From contig CAMDPK010000002.1 in assembly GCA_945904015.1 (NCBI GenBank), positions 43,940 through 107,939 of the forward strand: 64,000 nt of DNA, in the 5' to 3' direction. Source of the DNA: Candidatus Kuenenia stuttgartensis. GTDB lineage: Bacteria > Planctomycetota > Planctomycetia > Planctomycetales > Planctomycetaceae. The notes beneath the pieces are model-generated. The model made no database searches. It was given only the letters and a program-made list of their open reading frames with translations, and was not told the origin of the DNA. This document shows, in pieces, positions 33,335 through 42,300 of the stretch. A program made the position numbers and the translations under genes. The stretch's first letter is position 1. Each line of letters opens with the position of its first letter.

Positions 33335-34123
33335 TCACACGGGTGACTTGTTTGAGCTGCGAAGTCGCCAAGCCGCACTGATCGCCAGAGCGGCGGTTTC
33401 GATGCGCAGGATGTGCGGGCCGAGTCGCGCGGGTGTCGCACCGGCGGCGATGGCTGCGGAGTATTCGTCCGTCGTGAAGCCTCCTTCGGGACCGATGAAC
33501 GCGATCGTCGATTGAATTCCGTCTCCAACCGTCGCGAACAGTTCGCCAAGACTTCGTTCCGCGTTTGGATCGGCCAGCAAGTGGACTCGCGTCGGCAGCG
33601 ATGCGGAGAATTCGCGAAGAGCATCGGACAGCGTCGTCAGTGAATCGAGTCGTGGCAGGCGCGACCGGCCACACTGCTTGCACGCGGCGATGGCAGCTTG
33701 CGTGAGCTTGTCCATCTTCCCTTCACCCGGCTCAACGACGCTGCGAGTTGTGCGCAACGGGATGATCCGAGTCACTCCAAGTTCAGTCGCCTTCTCGACC
33801 AGCCAGCGTGCGCGGTCTCCTTTCGGCAGCGCGGTGGCGAGGATCAACTCGTCATGCTCGGCCGGTGTCGTCCAGGAGTCGATGATCCGCAGTTCGGCAA
33901 ATCGTTTGCGATGGTTGACCAGTTCTGCGACCGCCTCATCTCCCCGGCCATTGAACAGGCCGATGTGGTCGCCGACTTTCGCTCGCAGGACATGCAACAG
34001 GTGATGAGCTTCGGAGCCATCGAGTTCGATTGTAGCTTGGTCGACAGTGGCAAGCTGTAGCGGTTGCGGAAGGAAGAAGCGTTCGACCGGCGATTCTGTT
34101 CGTGCGGATTGTGGGCGGGTCAT
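33335..34123 (-). CDS. rsmE: 16S rRNA (uracil(1498)-N(3))-methyltransferase
   Basis: The 262-residue RsmE/SPOUT methyltransferase modifies U1498 of 16S rRNA. Features are an N-terminal PUA-like region (ERFFLPQPLQLATVDQ, EAHHLLHVLRAKVGDHIGLF), then DRARWLVEKATELGVTRIIP, FIGPEGGFTTDEYSAAIAAG and LGPHILRIETAALAI. The ATG at 34123 is the first sensible start. The longer frame upstream is low-quality. It is divergent from the ExeA-type gene, with a palindromic element between them. Confidence 0.93.
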   Translation of the reverse strand: MTRPQSARTESPVERFFLPQPLQLATVDQATIELDGSEAHHLLHVLRAKVGDHIGLFNGRGDEAVAELVNHRKRFAELRIIDSWTTPAEHDELILATALPKGDRARWLVEKATELGVTRIIPLRTTRSVVEPGEGKMDKLTQAAIAACKQCGRSRLPRLDSLTTLSDALREFSASLPTRVHLLADPNAERSLGELFATVGDGIQSTIAFIGPEGGFTTDEYSAAIAAGATPARLGPHILRIETAALAISAAWRLRSSNKSPV

Positions 34124-34165
34124 GCGATGCCGAGGCCTCTGCCGAATACGGACGTGGGATGGACT

Positions 34166-34219
34166 GTAGACCGGACGCCTGCGTCCGGTCGTCTGTTCGG
34201 ACGTAGGCGTCCGAACTAC
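34166..34219. repeat. Palindromic element in a divergent promoter gap (CCGGACG family)
   Basis: GTAGACCGGACGCCTGCGTC opens it, and the right end TAGGCGTCCGAACTAC closes it. It lies between rsmE and the ATPase gene, 11 bases from the ATPase start, so it may affect both leaders. Confidence 0.88.
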
Positions 34220-34230
34220 GGAGAAAATCG

Positions 34231-35085
34231 ATGCACGAGCGGTATTGGGGACGGAATGACTTCGCGTTGCAAGGCCCGCTCGGCCAGGACGGGTTGATCG
34301 TGACTCCGCCGCACGAAGAAGCGTTGGCTCGACTGAGCTATTTGGTCGAGCATCATCGTCGCTTTGGCCTGATGCTTGGCCCGGTTGGCACTGGCAAATC
34401 GCTCGTCCTGAGTGCTGCCGCTCGCGAGGCGCAGCGGCTCGGTCGCGAAGTCGCGGCGATTGATCTGTTCGGAATCGATTCGCACGACCTGCTTTGGCAA
34501 TTGGCCGTCGCCCTGCGACTGGGGCCCACTGACCGTTGGTCGCATGCGACACTTTGGCGAGCAGTCTGCGATCACTGGCACGCACTGCACTCGGCTCGCC
34601 TGCCGAGCGTGCTGCTGTTCGACCACTTGGAACGAGCCGAGGTGGATTGTCTCGGCATGATCGAGCGGCTGCTGCATCTCGATGTCGCGAACGACGGTGG
34701 ACTGACGATCTTGGCGGCGGCTCGCGAGGGGTTTGATGAATGCTCGTTCGGAGAACTTGCCGAGCAGTCGGAACTGCGAATCGAGTTGCCTTGCCTGAGC
34801 CGTCGTGAAACAGAATCGTTCGTTCGGGAGTTGCTCGGCAAAACCGGCAACGGTCAAGAGTCAATCGACCGTGAAGCGACGCAGATGTTGTGCGACTTGA
34901 GCGGCGGAGTGCCGCGCGAGATCGTCCGCTTGTGCCGCTTGGCGCTGGTTGCCGCCGAGTATGACGACGTCCATCGAATTGACTCGGTGATGTTGCTGGA
35001 TGTGGCGGGCGAATTGCCGCGACCAGCGCATCGTCGAAGAATGAATGAAAACTCTTTGGCCGGTTTGTTCGCGAGACAACACTAG
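34231..35085 (+). CDS. ExeA/MshM-type AAA ATPase
   Basis: The 284-residue protein starts MHERYWGRNDF, as in ExeA-like ATPases, and has Walker A (GPVGTGKSLVL) and a Walker B-like segment (SVLLFDHLERAE). Typical relatives assist type II secretion or transposition. No such partners are seen here. The C-terminus is a short helical lid domain (LCDLSGGVPREIVRLC). It is flanked downstream by palindromic elements. Confidence 0.85.
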   Translation: MHERYWGRNDFALQGPLGQDGLIVTPPHEEALARLSYLVEHHRRFGLMLGPVGTGKSLVLSAAAREAQRLGREVAAIDLFGIDSHDLLWQLAVALRLGPTDRWSHATLWRAVCDHWHALHSARLPSVLLFDHLERAEVDCLGMIERLLHLDVANDGGLTILAAAREGFDECSFGELAEQSELRIELPCLSRRETESFVRELLGKTGNGQESIDREATQMLCDLSGGVPREIVRLCRLALVAAEYDDVHRIDSVMLLDVAGELPRPAHRRRMNENSLAGLFARQH

Positions 35086-35107
35086 GCTCTGTCCCGTAAA
35101 TCGAATG

Positions 35108-35220
35108 AGCCGCAGGGCGCTAGCGCTGTGTCACGACCAAGAATTGGGGTTCAACAAATCAGCCGCAGGGCGCTAGCCCCGGTTTGTGTCATCCGAACCG
35201 GGGCTAGCGCCCTGCGGCTG
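35108..35220. repeat. Palindromic element (AGCCGCAGGGCGCTAGC) with an extra half copy
   Basis: A perfect palindrome (CAGCCGCAGGGCGCTAGCCC and complement) lies at 35160-35220, with a diverged partial copy at 35108-35128. It sits between the convergent ATPase and TolC-family genes. Confidence 0.88.
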
Positions 35221-35252
35221 ATGTGCCCAATTTTGAAGAAGTGTTTGTCGCG

Positions 35253-37313
35253 CTATTCGGCTTGGCGGCGTCGGCCGAACAAAGACTTGGCCTGCTGCAC
35301 CACCGTTCTCTCGGACGCGGGCGTTCGATTCGAGGCGGGTTTCCTAGCCTCATCTTTCGGAGGTTCGGGTGCGGGCGGAACCGGGTTGGGGCGTTTCAGC
35401 GGCGGCTTTGGGTCTTGTTTTTTGGGTGCGTCGAGTGGGCTGTCTTCGAGCGGCGGCAACTTGATGTCCTCGTAGGGGACGTCTTTCAAGCGGTCGCGAA
35501 GATTGGTTGGAGGCTGCAAGTCGAAGGCGTCTTCGGCCGGCTTGTCCGAAATCGGATAGCGATCCGCATTCTGAGACGGCCGCATGTCCTTGGGATAACA
35601 AACTTCTTCGACGAAGTGACCCAACGGGCCGACCCAACCGCTCTTCTCTTCGTAGAAGACGACGCCATGCGTTTCGAGAATCGTGCCGGTTGTGCGTTCC
35701 AGTGTGGCGAGTTGCGTGTTGTATTGCGTGAGTGCGTTCGCTTCCGACGAGACGGAATTGCCCCAATCGGCCAGTGCTTGCAAGACGTTGAGCAGGATTG
35801 TCTGCCCCGTGCGATACCTCAGAAGTTGAGCATCCAAGTTGACTCGTGATGCCTGCCGCGCGTCTCGAAAGGCGAGGTACTGCTCGTAGAACTGGTCGAG
35901 GCTGCGAACGCTCGTAGCGAGTTGATGACCCGCGTTGTGCAGACCCTGCTGCAGGTTGGCACGGTCGCGCGCGATGATCAATTCGCGATTACGCAATGCG
36001 GCACGCGACTGCCGCAGCCCCAGCGGCACCGAGAAATTCACTCCCAACGTCCAATCAGTGAACGCTCCGGGATTCGACGAGAGCGACGCACCATTAATGG
36101 GCATCGTCCCTTCGAGGCCGTTCCAGCGATACAGGCCGACGGCATCAAGTTGCGGCAAAGCGTTGTTGCGAGCAATCTGCCACTGTTGCTCGTCGGCTTC
36201 CAGAATCAGCTTGAGCTCGATCACGTCGGGCCGGCGTTCGCCCGCGAGTTCATTGATCTGTGACCAATCGGGAAGAAACCGCTCGGTGTTCGGCGGCGAG
36301 TTGGGGATCAGCCGCATTCCGTCGGACGGTGCCCAGCCCAAGATGTTTCGCAACGCGGCCTCGCGCTGGATCACATCTGCTTCCGATGTGACCAAGTTGG
36401 CGCGAAAGTTCGCGAGCGTGAGTTGGGCCTGAGCCAAGTCCGCTCGGTTGTCGAGTTCTTTGGCAACGCGAGCCGTGATTCGTGTCACTGCGACGCTCAG
36501 TTGGTCAACCTGTTGACGTCGCGCCCAAACGTCCGTGCGCGCCGCCACCAGCGACCAATACGCTTCGATGACTCCGCGAACCTGCTCCTGCATGGAATCT
36601 TTGAACTGAAAGTACGACTGCTCGGTGGCGATGCGAGCCAACACAATCTGCGCGAGGTTGGCCCCGATCCGGCCGCCTTGCAGCAACGGCTGCGTGTAGC
36701 TGAGGCTGGTCGATGAACTTGTCTGTGGATTGAGCGGGAGCGGAATCGCCCCGGGCTGCGTCCGCGACGGCGATGCGTCGACGCCCAATTCCCAGGTGCC
36801 TCCCAACGCATTCTTTTTGGTCAGGCGGCTGGACGTGAGAAAGTTGTCGTTCCGCGAGCGAGTGATCTCTGACAGTCCCGGAATGAGCGGATCCAAAAAA
36901 CTGGCCGTCGGCTTATCGAGTCGGTTCCAGTTGTTGTCGATCGAAAACTTCGGGTCGAACAGCGCGTTCTGTTCGTCGATGCTGGTGTTCGCGACGGCTG
37001 GATCGTAGATCGTTTGACCGCTCGTCGTGGCCGTGACACCGGCCAGCACGCGAACGACTTCCGTGTTTTGCAGCGCCGTGCGAATCGCTTCATCGAGCGA
37101 CAAATGGAACGGCTGCAAGTCCGGCTGCGGATCAGAAACTCTCGATGGCGGCGGCGAGTCCGGGATGCGTGTCCTCTGAAGCTGCGAGGGGTCTCGAACG
37201 GAGATCGAGCGTTGCTCACGGAAGAGCGTCGGCAGCACGCGCTGGGCTTGCGCAGAATCTGCCGAAAGCGCAAGACACACCGGCAGCAGAAGGATCAGCG
37301 AATTGCGAACCAT
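35253..37313 (-). CDS. TolC-family outer membrane efflux protein
   Basis: The 686-residue protein has a signal peptide (LILLLPVCLALSADSAQAQR) and two outer membrane efflux (OEP) regions of long helices: IVLARIATEQSYFQFKDSM, LTLANFRANLVTSEADV and ALRNRELIIARDRANLQQGL. It would form the outer channel of a tripartite pump. It is about 200 residues longer than the family norm, with an extra Pro-rich C-terminus (PKPPLKRPNPVPPAPEPP). It lies just downstream of the ABC ATPase gene on the same strand. Confidence 0.92.
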   Translation of the reverse strand: MVRNSLILLLPVCLALSADSAQAQRVLPTLFREQRSISVRDPSQLQRTRIPDSPPPSRVSDPQPDLQPFHLSLDEAIRTALQNTEVVRVLAGVTATTSGQTIYDPAVANTSIDEQNALFDPKFSIDNNWNRLDKPTASFLDPLIPGLSEITRSRNDNFLTSSRLTKKNALGGTWELGVDASPSRTQPGAIPLPLNPQTSSSTSLSYTQPLLQGGRIGANLAQIVLARIATEQSYFQFKDSMQEQVRGVIEAYWSLVAARTDVWARRQQVDQLSVAVTRITARVAKELDNRADLAQAQLTLANFRANLVTSEADVIQREAALRNILGWAPSDGMRLIPNSPPNTERFLPDWSQINELAGERRPDVIELKLILEADEQQWQIARNNALPQLDAVGLYRWNGLEGTMPINGASLSSNPGAFTDWTLGVNFSVPLGLRQSRAALRNRELIIARDRANLQQGLHNAGHQLATSVRSLDQFYEQYLAFRDARQASRVNLDAQLLRYRTGQTILLNVLQALADWGNSVSSEANALTQYNTQLATLERTTGTILETHGVVFYEEKSGWVGPLGHFVEEVCYPKDMRPSQNADRYPISDKPAEDAFDLQPPTNLRDRLKDVPYEDIKLPPLEDSPLDAPKKQDPKPPLKRPNPVPPAPEPPKDEARKPASNRTPASERTVVQQAKSLFGRRRQAE

Positions 37314-37398
37314 GCCGGAGTCCAGACTGACGACGCGACCGAGACTTCACAAAGAATTCTGATCGTTCATCGTCTGACGATTGAGGTCCGCTTGCGGG

Positions 37399-38127
37399 TT
37401 ACTCCGGAAGTTCCGCCTGAAGCGCTTGGGTAGCTTGGAGAAAGTCAGAGGTGTCGCAGACAACTCCGCCGTCACGCAGCACGATGATCCGTTTGGCGTT
37501 GCGAGCCACGTTTTGATCGTGCGTCACCAAGATGACTGTGATGCCGGATTGCTCATTGAGGTCGCGGAACAAGGCGATGACTTCGCGGCTGGTTTTGGAA
37601 TCGAGGTTCCCGGTTGGCTCGTCCGCCATCAGGATTGCCGGCTCATTGACGAGTGCCCGCGCGATCGCCACTCGCTGTTGCTGTCCGCCGGAGAGTTGGG
37701 TGGGATGATGATCGAGTCGATCGCCAAGTCCGACCAGCTTGAGCTTTTCGATCGCGCGGCGATGTCGTTCAGAGGACGAGATGCCCCGTGAGTACAGCAG
37801 CGGCAGCTCGACGTTTTCCAGTGCGGAGGTTCGCGCCAACAAATTGAAGTTCTGAAAGACGAAGCCGATCCGCTGATTGCGAATGCGAGCACGCTCGTTG
37901 CTCGACATCGTGGCGACTTCCTCGCCGGCCAGTTTGTAGCTGCCGCTCGACGGCCGATCCAAACAGCCCAACGTGTTCATCAGCGTGCTTTTGCCGGAAC
38001 CGGAGGGGCCGATCAAGGCGATGTACTCGCCTTGTTCGATGGTCAGATGCGCGTTCTTCAGGGCCTCGACTTTGACCTCGCCCAAATCGTAGACCTTGCA
38101 CACATCACGAATTTCAATCAAAGACAT
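37399..38127 (-). CDS. ABC transporter ATP-binding protein (MacB/LolD type)
   Basis: The 242-residue ATPase has Walker A GPSGSGKST at residues 40-48, an LSGGQQQRVAIARAL signature and Walker B ILMADEPTGNLDS, and the FVFQNFNLL Q-loop of the MacB/LolD group. The ATG at 38127 follows GGAG at a good distance. It powers the permease encoded across the divergent promoter. It is divergent from the adaptor gene (83 bp apart). Confidence 0.94.
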   Translation of the reverse strand: MSLIEIRDVCKVYDLGEVKVEALKNAHLTIEQGEYIALIGPSGSGKSTLMNTLGCLDRPSSGSYKLAGEEVATMSSNERARIRNQRIGFVFQNFNLLARTSALENVELPLLYSRGISSSERHRRAIEKLKLVGLGDRLDHHPTQLSGGQQQRVAIARALVNEPAILMADEPTGNLDSKTSREVIALFRDLNEQSGITVILVTHDQNVARNAKRIIVLRDGGVVCDTSDFLQATQALQAELPE

Positions 38128-38210
38128 TACCATCTCCGAAACGAACCGCCGACTGGCCGAGTAATGACTGGTCTGCGAAGACTCGGTTTCGCAATTCTTG
38201 CCTGAGATCA

Positions 38211-39509
38211 ATGACTCCCACCATGCGCATGCTCATCAAAATTCTGGTCGTTCTGGTGATTCTGGCGGGAGGTGCCGCTGCCGCCTACAAACCTATGGCC
38301 GAATCCTGGGCCAAACGGAACAAGATTCTGTGGCGAACGGCGACCGTCGAGCAGGGAGACATTATTTCCGTCGTGAACTCAACCGGGAAAGTCAAACCGA
38401 AACTGCGTGTCGTCATCGGCTCGTTCGTGTCGGGACCGATCAAGGAACTCTTTTGCAATTTCAATCAGGAGATCAAGGTCGGCGATTTGTTGGCGACCAT
38501 CGACCCGACTCTTTATCAAGCCAACGTTTCACGCGATGAGGCTGCGCTGGCCAGTCGCGAAGCGGACGTGTACCGCGTCAAAGCTCAGTTGCAGCAGGCG
38601 ATCAACGACGAGAAGCGTGCGATTGCCTTGCGGACGGAGGACGAGACGTTTATCGCGCAGGCAGAAATGGACAAGTTCAAGTTCGCTCGGCTGTCGTTGG
38701 ATGCACAACTCAAGGTTTCCGAGACCGCAGTGACTCAAGCTCGGGCCACGCTGGAGAACTCACAAGCCAACCTGGATTACACCAAGATTCTCTCGCCCGT
38801 CGATGGCATCGTCATCGACCGCAAAATTGATCCGGGACAAACGGTGGCCGCGCAGTTTCAAACGCCCGAGCTGTTCATCGTCGCTCCCGACATGCGGAAG
38901 GAAATGCACATTGAAGCGTCGGTCGACGAAGCAGACATCGGATTGATCAAGGTGGCGAAACAGAGAGGGTACTCCGTCACATTCACCGTTGATGCGTATC
39001 CCGAAAAAGTGTTCAACGGCGCAATTCTTGAAATCCGTCTCAGTGCAATCGTGACGCAGAACGTCGTCACGTACCCGGTCATCGTCTCGGCCGCGAATCC
39101 AGACCTCGACTTGCTGCCAGGCATGACGGCGAGCCTGTCGTTTCAGGTCGACCAGCGCGACGACGTCGTCAAGATTCCGAACGCGGCGTTGCGATTCTAT
39201 CCGAACATGAAGCAAGTACGGCCGGAAGACGTAGCGACCCTCGAAGGGAGCGCGCAATCCAGCACCACCGAGAATCCGGACGAAGATCAACAGTCCGAGA
39301 AGTCCCTGTCGGCTCAGGAGCGTGCGCAGCATCGGAAAGATCGCAACCGCAGACATGTGTGGGTGACTGACGGCGATCTCTTGCGAGCCGTAGAAGTCAC
39401 AACCGGACTCAGCGACAGCCAGTTCACCGAGATGGTTTCGGGGACGCTCAAGAAGAGCGATGTGTTGGTCACCGGCGTGCAGGCCCCGCAGGTTGGTCCA
39501 CCCCGATGA
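38211..39509 (+). CDS. Efflux periplasmic adaptor (HlyD/MacA type)
   Basis: The 432-residue protein has an N-terminal membrane anchor (MLIKILVVLVILAGGAAAAY), a lipoyl-like half (VKPKLRVVIGSFVSGPIKEL), a helical hairpin (AEMDKFKFARLSLDAQLKVS), then a second lipoyl half (LDYTKILSPVDGIVIDRKID) and beta-barrel segments. It should link the inner-membrane permease to the outer TolC-like channel. An in-frame ATG at 38223 is an alternative start. It precedes the permease gene by 43 bp. Confidence 0.92.
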   Translation: MTPTMRMLIKILVVLVILAGGAAAAYKPMAESWAKRNKILWRTATVEQGDIISVVNSTGKVKPKLRVVIGSFVSGPIKELFCNFNQEIKVGDLLATIDPTLYQANVSRDEAALASREADVYRVKAQLQQAINDEKRAIALRTEDETFIAQAEMDKFKFARLSLDAQLKVSETAVTQARATLENSQANLDYTKILSPVDGIVIDRKIDPGQTVAAQFQTPELFIVAPDMRKEMHIEASVDEADIGLIKVAKQRGYSVTFTVDAYPEKVFNGAILEIRLSAIVTQNVVTYPVIVSAANPDLDLLPGMTASLSFQVDQRDDVVKIPNAALRFYPNMKQVRPEDVATLEGSAQSSTTENPDEDQQSEKSLSAQERAQHRKDRNRRHVWVTDGDLLRAVEVTTGLSDSQFTEMVSGTLKKSDVLVTGVQAPQVGPPR

Positions 39510-39552
39510 TCTTGCTGGAACGGATGAACGGCCTGTCCCCGAAATACCGCCC

Positions 39553-40791
39553 ATGAGCCTGCTCCTCACAATCCGCATCGCCTTGCGAGCACTTGCCAAG
39601 AACAAGATGCGCGCGGGGTTGACCGTGTTGGGAATTGTCATCGGCATCGCGGCCGTGACGACGATGGTGTCGCTCGGACAGAGTGCCAGCGCGCTGGTCC
39701 AGGGCCAGTTCGAGGCGATTGGCACGAACGTGATCGTGATCTTTCCGGGAAACCGGCGGCGCGAGGGACTTTCACAGGCCACTGTCACGTTGACCGCTCG
39801 CGATTCGGCCGCGATCTCGGATGATTGTCCTTCGATTCTCGCGGCGTCCCCGATCGTCGGGGCCGCCGGAAAGATCATCTACGGCAACTCCAACTTCAGC
39901 CCACAGGACATGCAGGGTGTCGGTAGCGACTATCTGATGGTCCGCAACTGGCCGCTCCGCCGCGGCGAGTTCTTCACCCAACGCGACATCACCAGCGCGA
40001 ACAAAGTCTGTGTCATTGGACACACGCTCGTCGCCAAGCTTTTTCAAACGACCAATCCGATCGGCGAGCACATCCGCATCAAAAACATCCCGTTCCGAGT
40101 CGTCGGCGTGCTCGAAAAAAAGGGAGCGAACATGGTCGGCCAGGATCAGGACAACATCGTCCTGATGCCATTCACAACGGTTCGCAAACGGCTGAGTGGT
40201 TCCGAATTCGACAACGTCAACGCGATCATGGCCTCGGCTCGTTCGACACAGTTGATGTCCGAAGCTCAGAACGAAATCGACCAACTGCTGGCTGAGCGGC
40301 ATCGCATTCATCCCGGCGAGCCACGCGATTACGTTGTCCAGAACACGACCGAAATCGCCAATATCTTCAGCGTTGTGACCGGCACGCTCACGCTGATGCT
40401 CTCCGCGATCGCGGGCATTTCGCTGATCGTCGGCGGCGTCGGAATCATGAACATCATGCTGGTCTCCGTCACCGAACGAACTCGCGAGATCGGCATCCGC
40501 ATGGCGGTCGGCGCGAGTTCCGGCGACATCCTGCGTCAGTTCCTGGTCGAAGCGGTGTTGCTGTCCTGCATCGGCGGCGTGATCGGCTTCTCGCTGGGCA
40601 TTGGAACGTCCGTCGGTGTCGTCTCGCTGATCAACGCCTTCAGCAGTGGAACACCCTGGAAACACGAAGTGTCGATTGTTGCTGCCGTGGCCGCGTTCAT
40701 CTTCGCGGCCGCCGTCGGCGTCTTCTTCGGCTTCTACCCCGCCCGCCGAGCCAGCCGCCTCGATCCCATTGAAGCCCTGCGGTACGAGTGA
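39553..40791 (+). CDS. ABC transporter permease (MacB type)
   Basis: The 412-residue membrane protein has a first helix (RAGLTVLGIVIGIAAVTTMV), a long periplasmic MacB_PCD domain, and an FtsX domain with three terminal helices (ISLIVGGVGIMNIMLVSVTE, LLSCIGGVIGFSLGIGTSVG, FIFAAAVGVFFGFYPARRAS). Unlike E. coli MacB, the ATPase is a separate gene. The ATG at 39553 is chosen as the first in-frame start that gives the family N-terminus. Confidence 0.93.
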   Translation: MSLLLTIRIALRALAKNKMRAGLTVLGIVIGIAAVTTMVSLGQSASALVQGQFEAIGTNVIVIFPGNRRREGLSQATVTLTARDSAAISDDCPSILAASPIVGAAGKIIYGNSNFSPQDMQGVGSDYLMVRNWPLRRGEFFTQRDITSANKVCVIGHTLVAKLFQTTNPIGEHIRIKNIPFRVVGVLEKKGANMVGQDQDNIVLMPFTTVRKRLSGSEFDNVNAIMASARSTQLMSEAQNEIDQLLAERHRIHPGEPRDYVVQNTTEIANIFSVVTGTLTLMLSAIAGISLIVGGVGIMNIMLVSVTERTREIGIRMAVGASSGDILRQFLVEAVLLSCIGGVIGFSLGIGTSVGVVSLINAFSSGTPWKHEVSIVAAVAAFIFAAAVGVFFGFYPARRASRLDPIEALRYE

Positions 40792-41063
40792 CGATCAACC
40801 GCATCCGACGAGAGCCGCCCGTCCCGGAGCGACGATGGAATGTGTGGAGACGACGATACGCATCCCCTGGGCGGCCGATGGTGTGGCGATGGTTCCCTCG
40901 TCGCTCCGCGACGAGATGTTTTGGTGGGATGGCTCCGCCGAGGCGGATGGGTGGAAACCCACGGCGACCTTCGGTCCGCCGCGGCGGACTCTGCGACCAA
41001 GGACAAGAACCAAAGAGTCTTCACGGCTAGCCACGAATGGCGTGGCCTCGTATTCTGTTTGCC
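40792..41063. other. About 270 bp with no gene recognised
   Basis: Short open frames here have no family resemblance. Diverged scraps of palindromic sequence (GTCCCGGAGCGACG, GTCGCTCCGCGACG) are present, so it may be degraded repeat material. Confidence 0.4.
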
Positions 41064-41345
41064 ATGAGCACTTCAGCCCTACTTCCGTCATCCGGCTATC
41101 GGTACATCGCCAGCGTTCCCGGAGTGCGCAGCGGCCAGGCCATCGTCGACGGTACTCGAATCGGCGTGCATGACGTGATCGCCCTGTTGCAAACCGGTGA
41201 GTCAGTCGAGTCCGTGGTGGCGAACTGCTTTCCCACACTGACTCGCGCCCAAGTTTACGAATGCCTCGCGTACTACGAGGATCATCGCGGCGAAATTGAC
41301 GTCCTCGTGTCACGTCAGATGCAGACGGAAGCATGCCCCGCATAA
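41064..41345 (+). CDS. DUF433 domain protein
   Basis: The 93-residue protein has the DUF433 motif set (PGVRSGQAIVDGTRIGVHDV, LTRAQVYECLAYYEDHRGEI). The family is found with toxin genes and is often an antitoxin-like DNA-binding protein. It is followed 15 bases later by a small antitoxin-like gene. The longer frame upstream has no ribosome site. Confidence 0.82.
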   Translation: MSTSALLPSSGYRYIASVPGVRSGQAIVDGTRIGVHDVIALLQTGESVESVVANCFPTLTRAQVYECLAYYEDHRGEIDVLVSRQMQTEACPA

Positions 41346-41360
41346 TTTGAGGTGAGTTTC

Positions 41361-41561
41361 ATGTACGACGTTGAAGAAGTTGAAGCGCGTGTTCGCAACC
41401 TCCCTCACAAAGCCCTCGCGCAATTCCGAGACTGGTTTCACGAGTTCGAGAACGAACCCTGGGATCAGCAGATCAAGGCGGACTTCAATGCCGGAAAGTT
41501 TAAGGAGTTGATCGCTACGGCGCGAGAAGAGTTCGCTCAGGGAAAGGCTCGCGAAATTTGA
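41361..41561 (+). CDS. Small antitoxin-like protein
   Basis: The 66-residue protein (MYDVEEVEARVRNLPHKALA) is like the short partners placed ahead of RelE-type toxins. The spacing and the toxin-like pseudogene overlapping its stop support this. A GAGGTG site precedes the ATG. The family is not certain. Confidence 0.6.
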   Translation: MYDVEEVEARVRNLPHKALAQFRDWFHEFENEPWDQQIKADFNAGKFKELIATAREEFAQGKAREI

Positions 41562-41798
41562 AGCATTACACCTCCACCGATTTCTGGAAGTTCTACAAAA
41601 AGTCTTCCTGCCGAGGTTCAGGAACTCGCCGACAAGAACTACGAGTTGTTGAAGGCGAATCCTCGCCATCCCTCTTTGCAGTTCAAACGCGTTGAGGAGC
41701 TTTGGTCAGTGCGAGTCGGTTTGCACACTCGCGCCATCGGTATCGACGCGGCGGGAGAGCTTGATCGGTTGCCATGCTCGACACCTTCAAAGAACTGA
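41558..41798 (+). pseudogene. Frameshifted and truncated RelE-like toxin
   Basis: Starting at a TTG that overlaps the antitoxin stop, the frame gives MKHYTSTDFWKFYKK, then changes frame at 41603. The +1 frame (from CTT at 41604) continues LPAEVQELADKNYELLKANP, then QFKRVEELWSVRVGLHTRAI, which is RelE-like. One extra T at 41603 explains it. After GIDAAGELDR the sequence diverges and stops at 41798, inside the next gene, without the usual final catalytic residues. Probably a dead toxin; a sequencing error cannot be ruled out. Confidence 0.7.
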
Positions 41799-42292
41799 TC
41801 GCGAATCAATTCGAGGCGGCGTTCTGCATGTTGAAGACGTGCATTGACCGCTGTTCCGATGCCGCTTGGGACGCGCCGGTCGCGAATCTCAAGTTTTGTC
41901 AGGTCACGTTTCACACGTTGTTCTTTGCGGACTTCTATCTGGGGCAGAACGCGGACGCTCTGCGTCGCCAGCCATTTCATCGCGACCACGAGCCATTCTT
42001 TCGAGACTACGAAGAATTGGAGGACCGCGCGCAGGTTTTGCTCTACGACAAACCGTCGATCAAGACGTACCTTGAACACTGCCGTAAGAAGGCCACGGAG
42101 GTCATCGCCGCCGAGACTGCGGAGTCACTGGCCGGCCCCTCCGGTTTTGAACGGCGGACGTTTTCGCGGGCAGAGTTGCATGTGCTCAACATCCGGCACA
42201 TCCAACATCACAACGCGCAGCTCAGCTTGCGGTTGAGAATTGATTTCCAACAGGACATCCCCTGGATTGGATCGGGATGGCGCGATGTGTGA
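41774..42292 (+). CDS. DinB-family protein
   Basis: The 172-residue protein has a DinB-like four-helix bundle with metal-binding-type His residues: FCQVTFHTLFFADFYLGQN and ELHVLNIRHIQHHNAQLSLR. The role is unknown, and members include thiol-dependent enzymes and stress proteins. It overlaps the tail of the toxin pseudogene. A second DinB gene follows after 8 bp. Confidence 0.82.
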   Translation: MLDTFKELIANQFEAAFCMLKTCIDRCSDAAWDAPVANLKFCQVTFHTLFFADFYLGQNADALRRQPFHRDHEPFFRDYEELEDRAQVLLYDKPSIKTYLEHCRKKATEVIAAETAESLAGPSGFERRTFSRAELHVLNIRHIQHHNAQLSLRLRIDFQQDIPWIGSGWRDV

Positions 42293-42300
42293 GTTTCTCT

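Noticed and set aside
32653..33624. 323-residue minus-strand frame over the unassigned stretch
   Set aside because: Composition is Ser/Arg-rich, it overlaps rsmE and the SpoU gene end, and no motif is visible.
40840..41067. Small frame between the MacB-type permease and the DUF433 gene
   Set aside because: No ribosome site, Trp/Arg-rich, and contains scraps of palindromic sequence.
41558..41798. Programmed -1 frameshift in the RelE-like gene
   Set aside because: The AAAAAG context looks slippery, but the needed change is +1 and the C-terminus is also missing, so decay or error is more likely.
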